A stretch of 64,000 bases of DNA from NCBI RefSeq assembly GCF_902712915.1, contig NZ_CACTIA010000005.1:2323501-2387500 (forward strand), read 5' to 3'. This stretch comes from Acidiphilium sp. C61 (GTDB lineage Bacteria; Pseudomonadota; Alphaproteobacteria; Acetobacterales; Acetobacteraceae). The notes below the pieces were generated by a model. It ran no database searches. It was not told the origin of the DNA and saw only the letters and a program-made list of their open reading frames with translations. Positions 52,337 through 61,268 of this stretch are shown here, in pieces (position 1 is the first letter of the stretch; the number at the start of each line of letters is the position of its first letter). Position numbers and translations under genes: made by a program.

Positions 52337-52984
52337 TCAGTCGCTTATCGCCCCGCCGGACAGCATCGCGATCTTTTTCCTCAGCGCCTCGATCAGCCGC
52401 GCGGCGTTGCCAGGGTCGATCAGTCCGCTGAAATCGGAGCGCTGTGCGGCAACCTTGCTGATCGTGCCCTCGAAGAGCACGTCGGTGATCTTCCAGGCGC
52501 CGCTGGCCTCGCGCATCACGTAGGCGAGCTTGACCGCCTTGCCGTCCTGCTCGTTCAGGGTGGTGGACACGATCCGGCTGTCGCCGGCGCGGCGGATGTC
52601 CGGATCGGTGGTGAAATGCTGCCCGCCATAGGCGTTGAAATTACTGACATAGGTCGCGATCGTGTATTGCCGGAACAGCTTGCCGAGCTCGGTTTTCTGG
52701 GCGGCTGGAATTTGCGGCCAGAGCAGGCCGGCGGAATTCTGGAGGATCAGCTCGAGATCGAAGCTCGCCTCCACCACCGGCTTGAGCATGGCATAGCGCG
52801 CGGCGAAGCTCTTGCCGGCGCTGGCTGCCTTCATCACCGCGATCAGCGCCGAATCGAGCGAGTCGACCGGCAGCGCTTCCGGCGGCGTGGCCGCGCGCGC
52901 CTGGGGCAGGGCGAGGCCGATTGAGGTGGCGGCTGCAGCCGCCAGGAGACCACGACGTTTCATGCCCTGAGATATAGTGTTCAC
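52337..52984 (-). CDS. hpnM: Hopanoid-associated MlaC-like periplasmic protein HpnM
   Basis: The protein has 215 residues from a GTG. The signal peptide ([22 protein letters not shown]) is followed by an MlaC/Ttg2-type lipid-binding fold: [47 protein letters not shown]. It is thought to take part in hopanoid transport to the outer membrane with the RND protein HpnN, which is not in this window. The GTG lies in a GTGA overlap with dxs; ATG 52963 is the alternative start. Confidence 0.9.
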   Translation of the reverse strand: MNTISQGMKRRGLLAAAAATSIGLALPQARAATPPEALPVDSLDSALIAVMKAASAGKSFAARYAMLKPVVEASFDLELILQNSAGLLWPQIPAAQKTELGKLFRQYTIATYVSNFNAYGGQHFTTDPDIRRAGDSRIVSTTLNEQDGKAVKLAYVMREASGAWKITDVLFEGTISKVAAQRSDFSGLIDPGNAARLIEALRKKIAMLSGGAISD

Positions 52985-54924
52985 CGTGCCGGAATTGCGA
53001 CGGAACCTTGGGCATTTTTGGGCACGGCGCCGCGGCCGAGCGCGCCCAGCGCGTGCGCCACGATATCCTTCGCGGTCAGGCCCGCATCGATCAGCTGGGC
53101 CGCGGGTGTGTTATGGTCGATGAAGCGGTCCGGCAGCACCATCGGCCGGAAGCGCAGCCCGGAATCGAAAGCGCCCGACCAGGCGAGATGATGGGCGACC
53201 GCGGCCCCGAAGCCGCCGCTGGCGCCATCCTCGATCGTGATCAACACTTCGTGATGGCGGGCTAGCTGGTCGATCAGCGCGGTATCGAGCGGCTTCATGA
53301 AGCGGGCATCGGCGATTGTCGCCGTGAAGCCGTTCGCGGCAAGCTCGTCGGCCGCGCGCAGCGCATCGCCCAGTCGCGGGCCGAGCGCCAGCACGGCGAC
53401 GCTGCTGCCCTCGCGAACGATCCGTCCCTTGCCGATCTCCCACGGCACGCCGCGTTCCGGCAGGGCGATTCCGGTTCCCTCGCCGCGCGGATAGCGGAAG
53501 GCGGAGGGACGGTCGTCGATCGCGGTGGCCGTGGCGACGCAGTGGACGAGTTCCGCCTCGTCCGACGGCGCCATGATCACCATGCCCGGCAGGCAGCCGA
53601 GATAGGCAAGGTCGTAGACGCCGGCATGGGTTGCGCCATCGGCGCCGACCAGCCCCGCCCGGTCCATGGCGAAGCGCACCGGCAACGACTGGATGGCGAC
53701 ATCATGCACCACCTGGTCATAGGCACGCTGGAGGAAGGTGGAATAGATCGCGCAGAACGGCGCCATGCCCTCGGTCGCCAGCCCGGCGGCGAAGGTCACG
53801 GCATGCTGCTCGGCAATGCCGACATCGAAACAGCGATCGGGAAACCGCTTGGCGAAGGCGTCGAGCCCGGTGCCGCTCGGCATGGCGGCATTCACCGCGA
53901 CGACCGAGGGATTGCGTTCCGCTTCCGCGATCAGCGCCTGCGCGAATACCTTCGTATAAGACGGCGGACCCGGCGGCGCCTTGGCCTGCTCGCCGGTGAC
54001 GACGTTGAACTTCGACACGCCATGATATTTGTCCGCCGAGGCCTCGGCCGGCGCATAGCCCTTGCCCTTTTGGGTGACGACGTGCAGCAGGATCGGCTCG
54101 TCGCCCTCGCTGTCGCGCAGGTTGCGCAGCACGGGCAGCAGGTGGTCGAGATTATGGCCGTCGATCGGGCCGACATAATAGAAGCCCAGCTCCTCGAACA
54201 GCGTTCCGCCGGTCAGGATGCCGCGGGCATATTCCTCGGCGCGTTTCGCGGTCCGCTCGATCGTGCGGGGGAAGTGCTTCGCCATCCGTGCGGCGAAATC
54301 GCGGATCGAGAGGAAGCTGCGCGAGGAGATCAGCCGCGACAGATAGGCGCTCATGGCGCCGACGGGCGGGGCAATCGACATGTCGTTGTCGTTGAGCACG
54401 ACGATCATGCGGGACTTGCTCGCCCCGGCATTGTTCATCGCCTCATAGGCCATGCCGGCCGACATCGCGCCGTCGCCGATCACCGCGATCACGTTCCGCT
54501 TCGGGGTTTCGCCCTTGATGTCGCGCGCCACGGCCATGCCGAGCCCGGCGGAGATCGAGGTCGAGGAATGGGCGGCGCCGAACGGGTCGTATTCGCTTTC
54601 CGAGCGGCGAGTGAAGCCGGAGAGCCCGCCCGGCTGGCGCAGGGTGCGGATCCGGTCGCGCCGTCCGGTGAGGATCTTGTGCGGATAGGTCTGGTGGCCG
54701 ACATCCCAGATCAGCCTGTCCCGCGGAGTTTCGAACACGGCATGGATCGCCACGGTCAGCTCGACGACGCCGAGCGACGCGCCGAGATGGCCGCCGGTGA
54801 CGGAAACCGTGTCGATCGTCTCCGCGCGCAGTTCATCGGCGAGCTGGCGCAGCTGCTCGGCCGAGAGGTTGCGCATGTCGCTCGGAACCCGCACGCGATC
54901 GAGCAAGGGGGTCTGCGGCGGCAT
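52981..54924 (-). CDS. dxs: 1-deoxy-D-xylulose-5-phosphate synthase
   Basis: The protein has 647 residues, normal length. Catalytic features include [16 protein letters not shown], the TPP/Mg motif [18 protein letters not shown] with DNDMSI, and in the transketolase half [15 protein letters not shown] with [10 protein letters not shown]. It condenses pyruvate and glyceraldehyde-3-phosphate, the first committed step of the MEP isoprenoid pathway. It heads dxs-hpnM-hpnI-hpnJ-hpnK, placing isoprenoid supply and hopanoid tailoring in one transcript. The ATG overlaps the stop of a 17-codon leader ORF (TGATG). Confidence 0.97.
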   Translation of the reverse strand: MPPQTPLLDRVRVPSDMRNLSAEQLRQLADELRAETIDTVSVTGGHLGASLGVVELTVAIHAVFETPRDRLIWDVGHQTYPHKILTGRRDRIRTLRQPGGLSGFTRRSESEYDPFGAAHSSTSISAGLGMAVARDIKGETPKRNVIAVIGDGAMSAGMAYEAMNNAGASKSRMIVVLNDNDMSIAPPVGAMSAYLSRLISSRSFLSIRDFAARMAKHFPRTIERTAKRAEEYARGILTGGTLFEELGFYYVGPIDGHNLDHLLPVLRNLRDSEGDEPILLHVVTQKGKGYAPAEASADKYHGVSKFNVVTGEQAKAPPGPPSYTKVFAQALIAEAERNPSVVAVNAAMPSGTGLDAFAKRFPDRCFDVGIAEQHAVTFAAGLATEGMAPFCAIYSTFLQRAYDQVVHDVAIQSLPVRFAMDRAGLVGADGATHAGVYDLAYLGCLPGMVIMAPSDEAELVHCVATATAIDDRPSAFRYPRGEGTGIALPERGVPWEIGKGRIVREGSSVAVLALGPRLGDALRAADELAANGFTATIADARFMKPLDTALIDQLARHHEVLITIEDGASGGFGAAVAHHLAWSGAFDSGLRFRPMVLPDRFIDHNTPAAQLIDAGLTAKDIVAHALGALGRGAVPKNAQGSVAIPAR

Positions 54925-54977
54925 CAGGCGGTCTCTCCCAGGCGTTGTGCGGGAGTCTCGCTGGAGCGGTAAGCCAT
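54924..54977 (-). CDS. Putative 17-residue leader peptide coupled to dxs
   Basis: An ORF ([17 protein letters not shown]) starts at ATG 54977 with AGGAA eight bases upstream. Its TGA overlaps the dxs ATG (TGATG). dxs itself has no better ribosome site, so coupled translation is plausible. It does not resemble a known attenuator peptide or XseB, which often precedes dxs. It is real as a sequence pattern; expression is unproven. Confidence 0.4.
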   Translation of the reverse strand: MAYRSSETPAQRLGETA

Positions 54978-55314
54978 GATGCTGGTTCCTTATACTCTGC
55001 GTCGTTGCGACCCTTGCGTCCGGATCGTTCCGGCGAAGCGCCCTTTATACGGTGATCGCGGGAAGCGATAGACCCCTGATTGGCAGATGGGGGCGATGCG
55101 GCCGTCATGAAAAGTCTCATGAACGTGACCCGCGATCCGAGCGACAGATTGGCATCTTGCGATGCAAGCGCGCAACAGTGTCGGCGGACGGCGTGCCCTG
55201 TCCGCGCCATCCCTTGCGAAACCGCCGCAGAATACCCTAATTGGCGGGTGGATACGTGTGCCCGGGGCAGACGGTCCGTACTGCGACATTCAGAGTTCTG
55301 AAAGGCGACGGACG
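54978..55314. other. Divergent dxs / ispH intergenic region
   Basis: This 337-bp gap separates the two hopanoid/MEP operons and must hold both promoters. Visible items are a small hairpin CCGGATCGTTCCGG near 55020 and a TATAAGG-like box on the minus strand near 54992. I see no tRNA, riboswitch or clear operator. An in-frame extension of ispH to 55162 has no homology and is discounted. Confidence 0.45.
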
Positions 55315-56298
55315 ATGGATCTGTCTCTCACCACGACCGACCGTGCCGATCCTGCGGCCGCCACGCCCGCCATGAAGGTGGTGCTGGCGCAGCCCCGCGG
55401 GTTCTGCGCCGGCGTCGAGCGGGCGATCGAGATCGTCGAGCGTGCCCTCGTGAAGTTCGGCCCGCCGATCTATGTCCGCCACGAAATCGTTCACAACCGC
55501 CATGTCGTCGAAGATCTCCGCGCGCGAGGCGCGGTTTTCGTCGACGAGATCGCCGAAGTGCCGGACGGGGCGATCACCGTGTTCTCGGCGCATGGCGTCG
55601 CGCGCAAGGTGCAGAAGGATGCTGCCGACCGCTCCCTGCCGGTGATCGACGCGACCTGCCCGCTGGTCGCCAAGGTGCATTCCGAGGGGCGGCGCTATGC
55701 CGGGCAGGGGCGGGAAATCGTCCTGATCGGACATGCCGGCCATGCCGAGGTCGAGGGCACGATCGGCCAGATCGACGGCAAGGTCTATCTCGTGCAGACC
55801 GTCGAGGATGTCGCCTCGCTGGAGGTCGCCGATCCGGACAAGCTGTCCTACATCACCCAGACCACGCTTTCGGTCGATGACACGCGTGGCATCATCGCCG
55901 CTCTTGTGGAACGCTTTCCCGGCATTGTCGGCCCCGATGTGCGCGATATCTGCTACGCGACGCAGAATCGCCAGGAGGCCGTGCGCCATCTCGCCGAGCT
56001 CGTCGACGTCATTCTGGTGGTCGGCAGCCGCAATTCCTCGAATTCCAACCGGCTCCGGGAAATCGGCGCCGAACTCGGGCGTCCCTCCTACCTGATCGAC
56101 GATGCGAGCCATCTCGATCCGTCGTGGTTCGAGGGGGCGCGCACGGTCGGCCTGACGGCCGGCGCCTCGGCCCCCGAGGTTCTCGTCAAGGGTGTGATCG
56201 ACGGGCTGAGAAAGTTCGGCCCGATCGAGATCGACACGCTCGCCGGCACGCCGGAAGACGTAAGGTTCAAGCTTCCCGCCGAAGTAAGCGACGCCTGA
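55315..56298 (+). CDS. ispH: 4-hydroxy-3-methylbut-2-enyl diphosphate reductase
   Basis: The protein has 327 residues. The three [4Fe-4S] ligand cysteines are C31 (PRGFCAGV), C115 (DATCPLV) and C213 ([10 protein letters not shown]). Diphosphate-binding histidines are in EIVHNRHVV and FSAHGV, and the SSNSNRL serine loop is present. It makes IPP and DMAPP, the last MEP step. ATG 55315 is chosen because homology begins soon after ([11 protein letters not shown]). It is followed 39 bp later by hpnH. Confidence 0.97.
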   Translation: MDLSLTTTDRADPAAATPAMKVVLAQPRGFCAGVERAIEIVERALVKFGPPIYVRHEIVHNRHVVEDLRARGAVFVDEIAEVPDGAITVFSAHGVARKVQKDAADRSLPVIDATCPLVAKVHSEGRRYAGQGREIVLIGHAGHAEVEGTIGQIDGKVYLVQTVEDVASLEVADPDKLSYITQTTLSVDDTRGIIAALVERFPGIVGPDVRDICYATQNRQEAVRHLAELVDVILVVGSRNSSNSNRLREIGAELGRPSYLIDDASHLDPSWFEGARTVGLTAGASAPEVLVKGVIDGLRKFGPIEIDTLAGTPEDVRFKLPAEVSDA

Positions 56299-56337
56299 TC
56301 GGCGTCCCGGTCGGGTGATCATTAGCAGGAGTTACAG

Positions 56338-57489
56338 ATGGGCGTGCCGCTGAAACAGGCGATCAAGGTCGGAGCCTATGTGCTGAAGCAGCACCTGACC
56401 GGGAACAAGCGTTATCCGCTCGTGCTGATGCTCGAGCCGCTGTTCCGTTGCAACCTCGCCTGCGCGGGATGCGGCAAGATCGATTATCCCGCGCCGATCC
56501 TCAATCAGCGGCTGTCGGTCGCTGATGCGCTTGAGGCGGTCGATGAATGCGGCGCGCCGGTTGTCGCGATTGCCGGCGGCGAGCCGCTGCTGCACCGCGA
56601 GATGCCCGAGATCGTCGAGAAGATTCTCGCACGGGACAAGTTCATCTATCTCTGCACCAACGCTCTTCTCCTTGAGAAGAAGATCGACCAGTACAAGCCG
56701 CATCCCAATTTCTGCTGGGATATCCATCTCGATGGCGACCGCGAGATGCACGATCACGCGGTGAGCCAGGAAGGCGTGTATGAGCGCGCTGTTGCGGCAA
56801 TCAAACTCGCCAAGGCGAAGGGTTTCCGCGTTTCCATCAACTGCACGCTTTTCGATGGCGCCGATCCCGCTCGTGTGGCGTCATTCCTCGATACCGTGAA
56901 CGAGATCGGGGTCGATGGTGTGATGACATCGCCCGGCTATGCCTATGAGCGCGCCCCGGATCAGGAACATTTCCTCAACCGGCAGCGCACCAAGGAACTG
57001 TTCCGGGCGATCTTCCGTTATGGCAAGGAGCGCAAGGCGCGCGGCGTTCACTGGAAATTCAACCAGTCTCCGCTTTTCCTCGACTTCCTGGCCGGCAACC
57101 AGACCTACAAGTGCACGCCCTGGGGCAACCCGACCCGTAACGTGTTCGGCTGGCAGCGGCCGTGCTACCTGCTTGGCGAAGGCTACGCCAAGACCTACAA
57201 GGAATTGATGGAAACCACCGACTGGGACAAGTACGGGGTCGGCAATTACGAAAAATGCGCCGACTGCATGGTGCATTCCGGCTTTGAGGCGACCTCGGTG
57301 GTCGATTCCGTCAAGCGGCCCTGGAAACTCGCCAAGCTGGCCATCCAGGGCATTCGCACCGAAGGCCCGATGGCGGCGGATATCCCGCTCGACAAGCAGC
57401 GCCCCGCGGAATTCGTGTTTTCACGTCACGTCGAAAGCAAGATGGCTGAAATTCATGGCCAGACGGAGCCTGCCGAACCCGCCGAATAA
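56338..57489 (+). CDS. hpnH: Adenosyl-hopene transferase HpnH (radical SAM)
   Basis: The protein has 383 residues. The radical SAM cluster motif is CNLACAGC (C38, C42, C45), followed by AIAGGEPLL and WDIHLDGDREMHD. A C-terminal region carries CADCMVHSGFEATSV. HpnH joins a 5'-deoxyadenosyl group to diploptene, giving adenosylhopane, the precursor of all C35 hopanoids. A GCAGGAGT ribosome site lies just upstream. It follows ispH, and the next enzyme hpnG is not in the window. Confidence 0.96.
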   Translation: MGVPLKQAIKVGAYVLKQHLTGNKRYPLVLMLEPLFRCNLACAGCGKIDYPAPILNQRLSVADALEAVDECGAPVVAIAGGEPLLHREMPEIVEKILARDKFIYLCTNALLLEKKIDQYKPHPNFCWDIHLDGDREMHDHAVSQEGVYERAVAAIKLAKAKGFRVSINCTLFDGADPARVASFLDTVNEIGVDGVMTSPGYAYERAPDQEHFLNRQRTKELFRAIFRYGKERKARGVHWKFNQSPLFLDFLAGNQTYKCTPWGNPTRNVFGWQRPCYLLGEGYAKTYKELMETTDWDKYGVGNYEKCADCMVHSGFEATSVVDSVKRPWKLAKLAIQGIRTEGPMAADIPLDKQRPAEFVFSRHVESKMAEIHGQTEPAEPAE

Positions 57490-57516
57490 GGCGGGCAAGG
57501 CAGGTTTATCCCGGCT

Positions 57517-58269
57517 TCACCCCGCGATGCTCCGTTCCCGCGGGGAAAACGGCACGCGTGAGGTCATGGGGGTTTCGGTAATCCGCGCTTCGGCTTCCCG
57601 GCGATCGACGATCATGTAGCCACGACCCCAGTTGGTCTGGATCAGGTCGTCGGCACCGGCCGAGATCAGCTTCTTGCGGATCTTGCAGATGAACACATCG
57701 ATGATCTTGGGGTTCGGTTCATCGAGCCCACCATAGAGGTGATCGAGGATCGCCTCCTTGCTCAGAACGCAGCCCTTGCGCAGCGCAAGGATCTCGACGA
57801 TCTGATATTCCTTCTTGGTGAGGCTGATCTCATCCTGACCGACGAAGATTTTCTTCGCGTTCATGTTGATCTCGACATTGCCGACAGCGAGGGACGGGCT
57901 CTGGAAGCCTCTGCTGCGGCGAACCTGGTTTTGCACGCGGAGGAAGGTTTCCTCATGCGAGATCGCGTTGACGATCAGGTCATCGACACCTGCTTCGAGA
58001 ATGCGCAACCTGGTTGCTTCGCTCAGAAGTTGTGAAACCGCGAGGATCGGGCAGCGCAGGCCGCTGAGATGCAACCGCCGGATGAGCTCGATTTCTGCCG
58101 GCCTCGTGTCGGTCACCCGCAGCACGACCGCGTCGTATTCATAGAATCGTGTGAGATCCAGAGCTTCTTCAAGATCGGACGTCTCGTCCACGACCACCAG
58201 CTTCGAGCGGAAGAAGGTCGTCAGGATGTCCCGATTGTCGACCGGATTTCCAAAAATGAGAAGTTTCAT
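57517..58269 (-). CDS. CtrA-like response regulator with degenerate receiver domain
   Basis: The protein has 250 residues. The C-terminal winged helix is very close to CtrA: LTKKEYQIVEILALRKG, LDHLYGGLDEP, KIIDVFICKIRKKL, NWGRGYM. The receiver is atypical: the residue aligned with CtrA phosphoacceptor D51 is R51 (YDAVVLRVTD), the acidic pocket IEDD is replaced by IFGNP, and the conserved lysine is N101. Phosphorylation-independent DNA binding is therefore inferred. It stands alone, convergent with hpnH. The 254-bp upstream gap (58270-58523) is AT-rich and has GTTAAC near its start but no full TTAA-N7-TTAA box that I can see. Confidence 0.88.
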   Translation of the reverse strand: MKLLIFGNPVDNRDILTTFFRSKLVVVDETSDLEEALDLTRFYEYDAVVLRVTDTRPAEIELIRRLHLSGLRCPILAVSQLLSEATRLRILEAGVDDLIVNAISHEETFLRVQNQVRRSRGFQSPSLAVGNVEINMNAKKIFVGQDEISLTKKEYQIVEILALRKGCVLSKEAILDHLYGGLDEPNPKIIDVFICKIRKKLISAGADDLIQTNWGRGYMIVDRREAEARITETPMTSRVPFSPRERSIAG

Positions 58270-58523
58270 TGCAACCCCCAGTTAACTTGGAAATTCAATA
58301 CAACCACAAGAGGAGGCCGTCAATAAAATAATTTTAAGGAACTGGCAATCGATTGAATAATAAACTCAGTGCCATGAAAATAGATTAAAAGTGACATTCT
58401 GGAAATTTTTCTGACACCGTATCGCACAAACCACAGGGTTTATGCGCCATCACACACGATTTTTGTGCGCTGAGCGAACAAATTGCTGTCAAGTGCAGCG
58501 TCAGCCCGGGTCGGGCGGTCAGA

Positions 58524-58967
58524 CTACCAGCGGTTGCGTGACAGAATGTCGTCGTCGCGCGCATCGACCCATTGCGATGCGCCGTCGATGAAATCCTCGC
58601 GCTTCCAGAACGGCGCGTCGGTCTTCAGCCAGTCGATGAGAAAAGCGGTCGCTGCAATCGCGTCCGCCCGATGCGCGCTGGCTGCCGCGGCAAGGACGAT
58701 CCGCGCGCCGGGCTCAAGCCGGCCGATCCGGTGAATGATCGTGCAATCGGTCAGTGTCCACCGCGCCATCGCCATCTCGGCAATCCCGGTCAGGGCAGCC
58801 TCGGTCATCCCCGGGTAATGTTCGAGGGTCAGTGCCGCGAGGGGGCGTCCGTCCACCTGGCCGCGCACCACGCCCACGAAACTGGCCACCGCACCGGCAT
58901 CCGCCTGCAGGCGTTCAAGTTCGGCGGCAATGTCGAAATCCGCCAGCGAAACGAGGATGCGCGGCAC
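58524..58967 (-). CDS. moaE: Molybdopterin synthase large subunit MoaE
   Basis: The protein has 147 residues from a GTG. FVGVVRGQVDGR, LTLEHYPGMTEAAL, IIHRIGRLEPG and the lysine-containing FWKREDFIDG are MoaE signatures. With thiocarboxylated MoaD it turns precursor Z into molybdopterin. GTG 58967, 11 bp after the moaD stop, is the only start that fits the conserved N-terminus (PRILVSLADFD); no ATG is available. Confidence 0.93.
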   Translation of the reverse strand: MPRILVSLADFDIAAELERLQADAGAVASFVGVVRGQVDGRPLAALTLEHYPGMTEAALTGIAEMAMARWTLTDCTIIHRIGRLEPGARIVLAAAASAHRADAIAATAFLIDWLKTDAPFWKREDFIDGASQWVDARDDDILSRNRW

Positions 58968-58978
58968 GGGCTTCGGGC

Positions 58979-59230
58979 TCAGCCGCCGGTGAACGGGGGA
59001 AAGAAGGCAATCTCGGTCGCGCCGGCCAGCGGCGTTTCCGGCGGCACGAAGCGCTGGTCGACCGCCGCCTTGATCGCCTGCCGCGCGGCGAAGGCGCGGG
59101 CATGCGCGGGGCCGCGGCCGGCCAGATACTCGGCCAGCTCGCCGACGGTCGCCACCTCCGCGGGAAGGTCGATCTCTTCCTCGGCGAGGCCGATGCGCTC
59201 GCGGAGCCATGCGAAATACAGGATCTTCAT
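58979..59230 (-). CDS. moaD: Molybdopterin synthase sulfur carrier MoaD
   Basis: The protein has 83 residues, a ubiquitin-like fold starting MKILYFAWLRERIGL and ending PPFTGG, the C-terminal Gly-Gly that receives sulfur. An AGAGAG ribosome site precedes ATG 59230. It is directly upstream of moaE on the same strand, the normal order. Confidence 0.94.
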   Translation of the reverse strand: MKILYFAWLRERIGLAEEEIDLPAEVATVGELAEYLAGRGPAHARAFAARQAIKAAVDQRFVPPETPLAGATEIAFFPPFTGG

Positions 59231-59261
59231 CTCTCTTATATTGTAGTGCGCGTCGCTGGCG

Positions 59262-60030
59262 TCATCGGGTCTGGACAGTGACGACCTGGCCATTCGCCTG
59301 CACCAGCGTTGCCGTCCCGTTGCCATTGGAAATCAGGATGCCCCCCCCTTGCCGGCAATCGGCGCCACGGTCTGGTAGCGCCCGTTGCTTGGCGTGCTGA
59401 CAATGCCGAGCGGCCCGCGCGGTCCCATCACCGTCTGCCCGACGGGCAGGCCGGCATCCGGCATGATCGGCTTTGCCGCGCGCGCGCGGGATTCCGGCAC
59501 CGCCGGCGCGCGCGGCACCAGCGTCCCCGCCTCGCCCGACTGTGGCGAGGTGTGCAACGTCGCCGCCGCGCTGCCGACCAGATCCGTCGCCTCGCCGCCC
59601 TGGCGGTCCGAGGGCAGCCCCCGCGCCTTCGCCCCCGGCGGCACCGAGTAGGTCGCCTGCGGTGAGCCCGCCGATGGCGCGCTGTAAAGACCCCGATACG
59701 CCGCGCCAAGAGGCACGTTCATGTGTTTCTGAATCTCGCCCAGGGTGGGAATGGGCGCGGCCTTGCCGGGCCAGACATCGCCGGGTTCGGGGCGCAACGG
59801 CTGGACGGCGACATTATCGCCCCGCGCGCGCTGCATGTTGACCGCATCGCCGGCCGGCGCGTTCGGGTCGCCGAAGGGATTCAGCGTGCTGCTCAGATAA
59901 TTGCCGACCCCGGCACAGCCGGAGAGGAGCAGCACAATCCCCCCGAGGCCACGGCCATCGCCGCGCGGCGCAGGCCGGTCGGGCCTGGCAAGGCCATACG
60001 GGGCGGGGCGGAACGGACAAATGACCGCAT
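59262..60030 (-). pseudogene. Lipoprotein gene interrupted at two G-tracts (frameshifted or miscalled)
   Basis: The reading is in three pieces. ATG 60030 (AAGGAAG upstream) gives MRSFVRSAPPRMALPGPTGL and a basic/hydrophobic start. A G6 tract (59939-59944) shifts frame into IVLLLSGCAGVGNYL, a lipobox with Cys. This frame runs to TGA at 59333 after a G8 tract (59341-59348). One extra G there would continue into ILISNGNGTATLVQANGQVV and stop at 59262. Each tract needs +1 G to give one intact lipoprotein of about 255 residues. It is Pro/Ala/Gly-rich and of unknown function. Confidence 0.7.
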
Positions 60031-60083
60031 CTTTCTTCCTTGAAAATGTTCCGGATGGTTATGCGCCGGATTGGCGGTGAACC

Positions 60084-60623
60084 TCAAGCAATCGCATCCG
60101 CGTGCCAGCGGAGGATGAACTCCGCAACCGCCGCCGGGCGGTTGAGCGGCAGAACCGGCAAGCCGCCAGCCTCCAGCGGGTCGTCGCTGGCCACCGCCAC
60201 AATATCCCTGAACTCAGGCCAGAGCGCGGGCTTGCCGAGTGCCGGGCGGTGAACCTCGATCTTGGCAACGCTGGCGGACTTGAAGCCCTCGGCGATGAAA
60301 AGATCGGCCGGCGCCATCCTGGCCAGCAGGGAGGGCAGGTCCGGCTCGTCGGTGCCGGCGTGATGATCGTGGAACAGCACAAAGCGTTCCGAGGTGGCGA
60401 GCATCGTCTCATGCGCGCCGGCCGCGCGATGGCGGAAACTGTCCTTGCCCTGCTGGTCGGGGTCGACCTTGTGATGGGCGTGTTTCAGCGTCGATACGCG
60501 CAGCCCTGCATCGATGAGCAGCGGCAGCACCGCGGCCAGCAGCGTCGTCTTGCCGCTGCCCGACCAGCCGACAAGGGCGAGAACCGGCGCGCCCTGTGGG
60601 CCGCGCAAGGGGAGGGGGGGCAT
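60084..60623 (-). CDS. mobB: Molybdopterin-guanine dinucleotide biosynthesis adaptor MobB
   Basis: The protein has 179 residues, a P-loop GTPase with Walker A GWSGSGKTTLL, then TLKHAHHKVDPDQQGKDSFRHRAAGA and LFIAEGFKSA. It is thought to assist MobA in attaching GMP to molybdopterin. ATG 60623 is chosen because the fold starts just after it. Together with moaD, moaE and the MOSC protein it makes this a small molybdenum cofactor neighbourhood. It lies 11 bp downstream of pgsA on the same strand. Confidence 0.93.
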   Translation of the reverse strand: MPPLPLRGPQGAPVLALVGWSGSGKTTLLAAVLPLLIDAGLRVSTLKHAHHKVDPDQQGKDSFRHRAAGAHETMLATSERFVLFHDHHAGTDEPDLPSLLARMAPADLFIAEGFKSASVAKIEVHRPALGKPALWPEFRDIVAVASDDPLEAGGLPVLPLNRPAAVAEFILRWHADAIA

Positions 60624-60634
60624 GTCCGCGCCTA

Positions 60635-61219
60635 TCAGCCGGTTGTGCCGGGCTGGGTGATATGCCGCAGGCCCGCATTCAGATAATCCCAGCCGGTGAT
60701 CAGCGTCAGGCCCCCGGCGATCCAGAGCAGCGCGCCGCCGATGATGCCGGCCGGAAGCCACGAAATGCCGAGTTGCGCCGCCCCGGAATCGCCGAGCAGC
60801 AGAACCCCGAGGGCCACCATCTGCGTTGCCGTCTTCCATTTCGCCAGCCGTGTGACCGGCATGCCGACCTTGATCCCCGCCAGATATTCCCGCAGCCCCG
60901 AAACCAGGATCTCGCGCAGCATGATCACGATCGCCGGGTAGATCCCGTATGCGGTCAGCCGGTGGAACCCGACCAGCAGCATCAGCGTCGCGCCGACCAG
61001 CAGCTTGTCCGCGATCGGGTCCAGCATCCGCCCGAGATCGGAGAGTTGCCGGCGGCTGCGGGCCAGACGGCCATCGAGCCAGTCGGTGATTCCGGCGGCG
61101 ACGAACAGCAGCGCGGCCAGCAGATCGGCGAGCGGCGAGCCGATCGCGACCAGCACGACGAGCAGCGGGATCGCTGCGATGCGCGAGAGGGTCAGCATAT
61201 TCGGTAAGTCGGTCAGCAT
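60635..61219 (-). CDS. pgsA: CDP-diacylglycerol--glycerol-3-phosphate 3-phosphatidyltransferase
   Basis: The protein has 194 residues with about five membrane helices. The CDP-alcohol phosphotransferase motif is complete: TDWLDGRLARSRRQLSDLG followed by RMLDPIADK. It makes phosphatidylglycerol phosphate in the inner membrane. It begins MLTDLPNMLTLSRI; the second methionine is a possible alternative start. It is probably transcribed with mobB. Confidence 0.94.
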   Translation of the reverse strand: MLTDLPNMLTLSRIAAIPLLVVLVAIGSPLADLLAALLFVAAGITDWLDGRLARSRRQLSDLGRMLDPIADKLLVGATLMLLVGFHRLTAYGIYPAIVIMLREILVSGLREYLAGIKVGMPVTRLAKWKTATQMVALGVLLLGDSGAAQLGISWLPAGIIGGALLWIAGGLTLITGWDYLNAGLRHITQPGTTG

Positions 61220-61268
61220 TTCGGGACGTTAAGCCGATTTTTCAGCCCGCGTCACCCGTCGCGCAGGC

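Noticed and set aside
54978..55314. Possible small RNA or riboswitch between dxs and ispH
   Set aside because: Only small isolated hairpins are visible; no thiamine-box or other conserved riboswitch sequence could be recognised.
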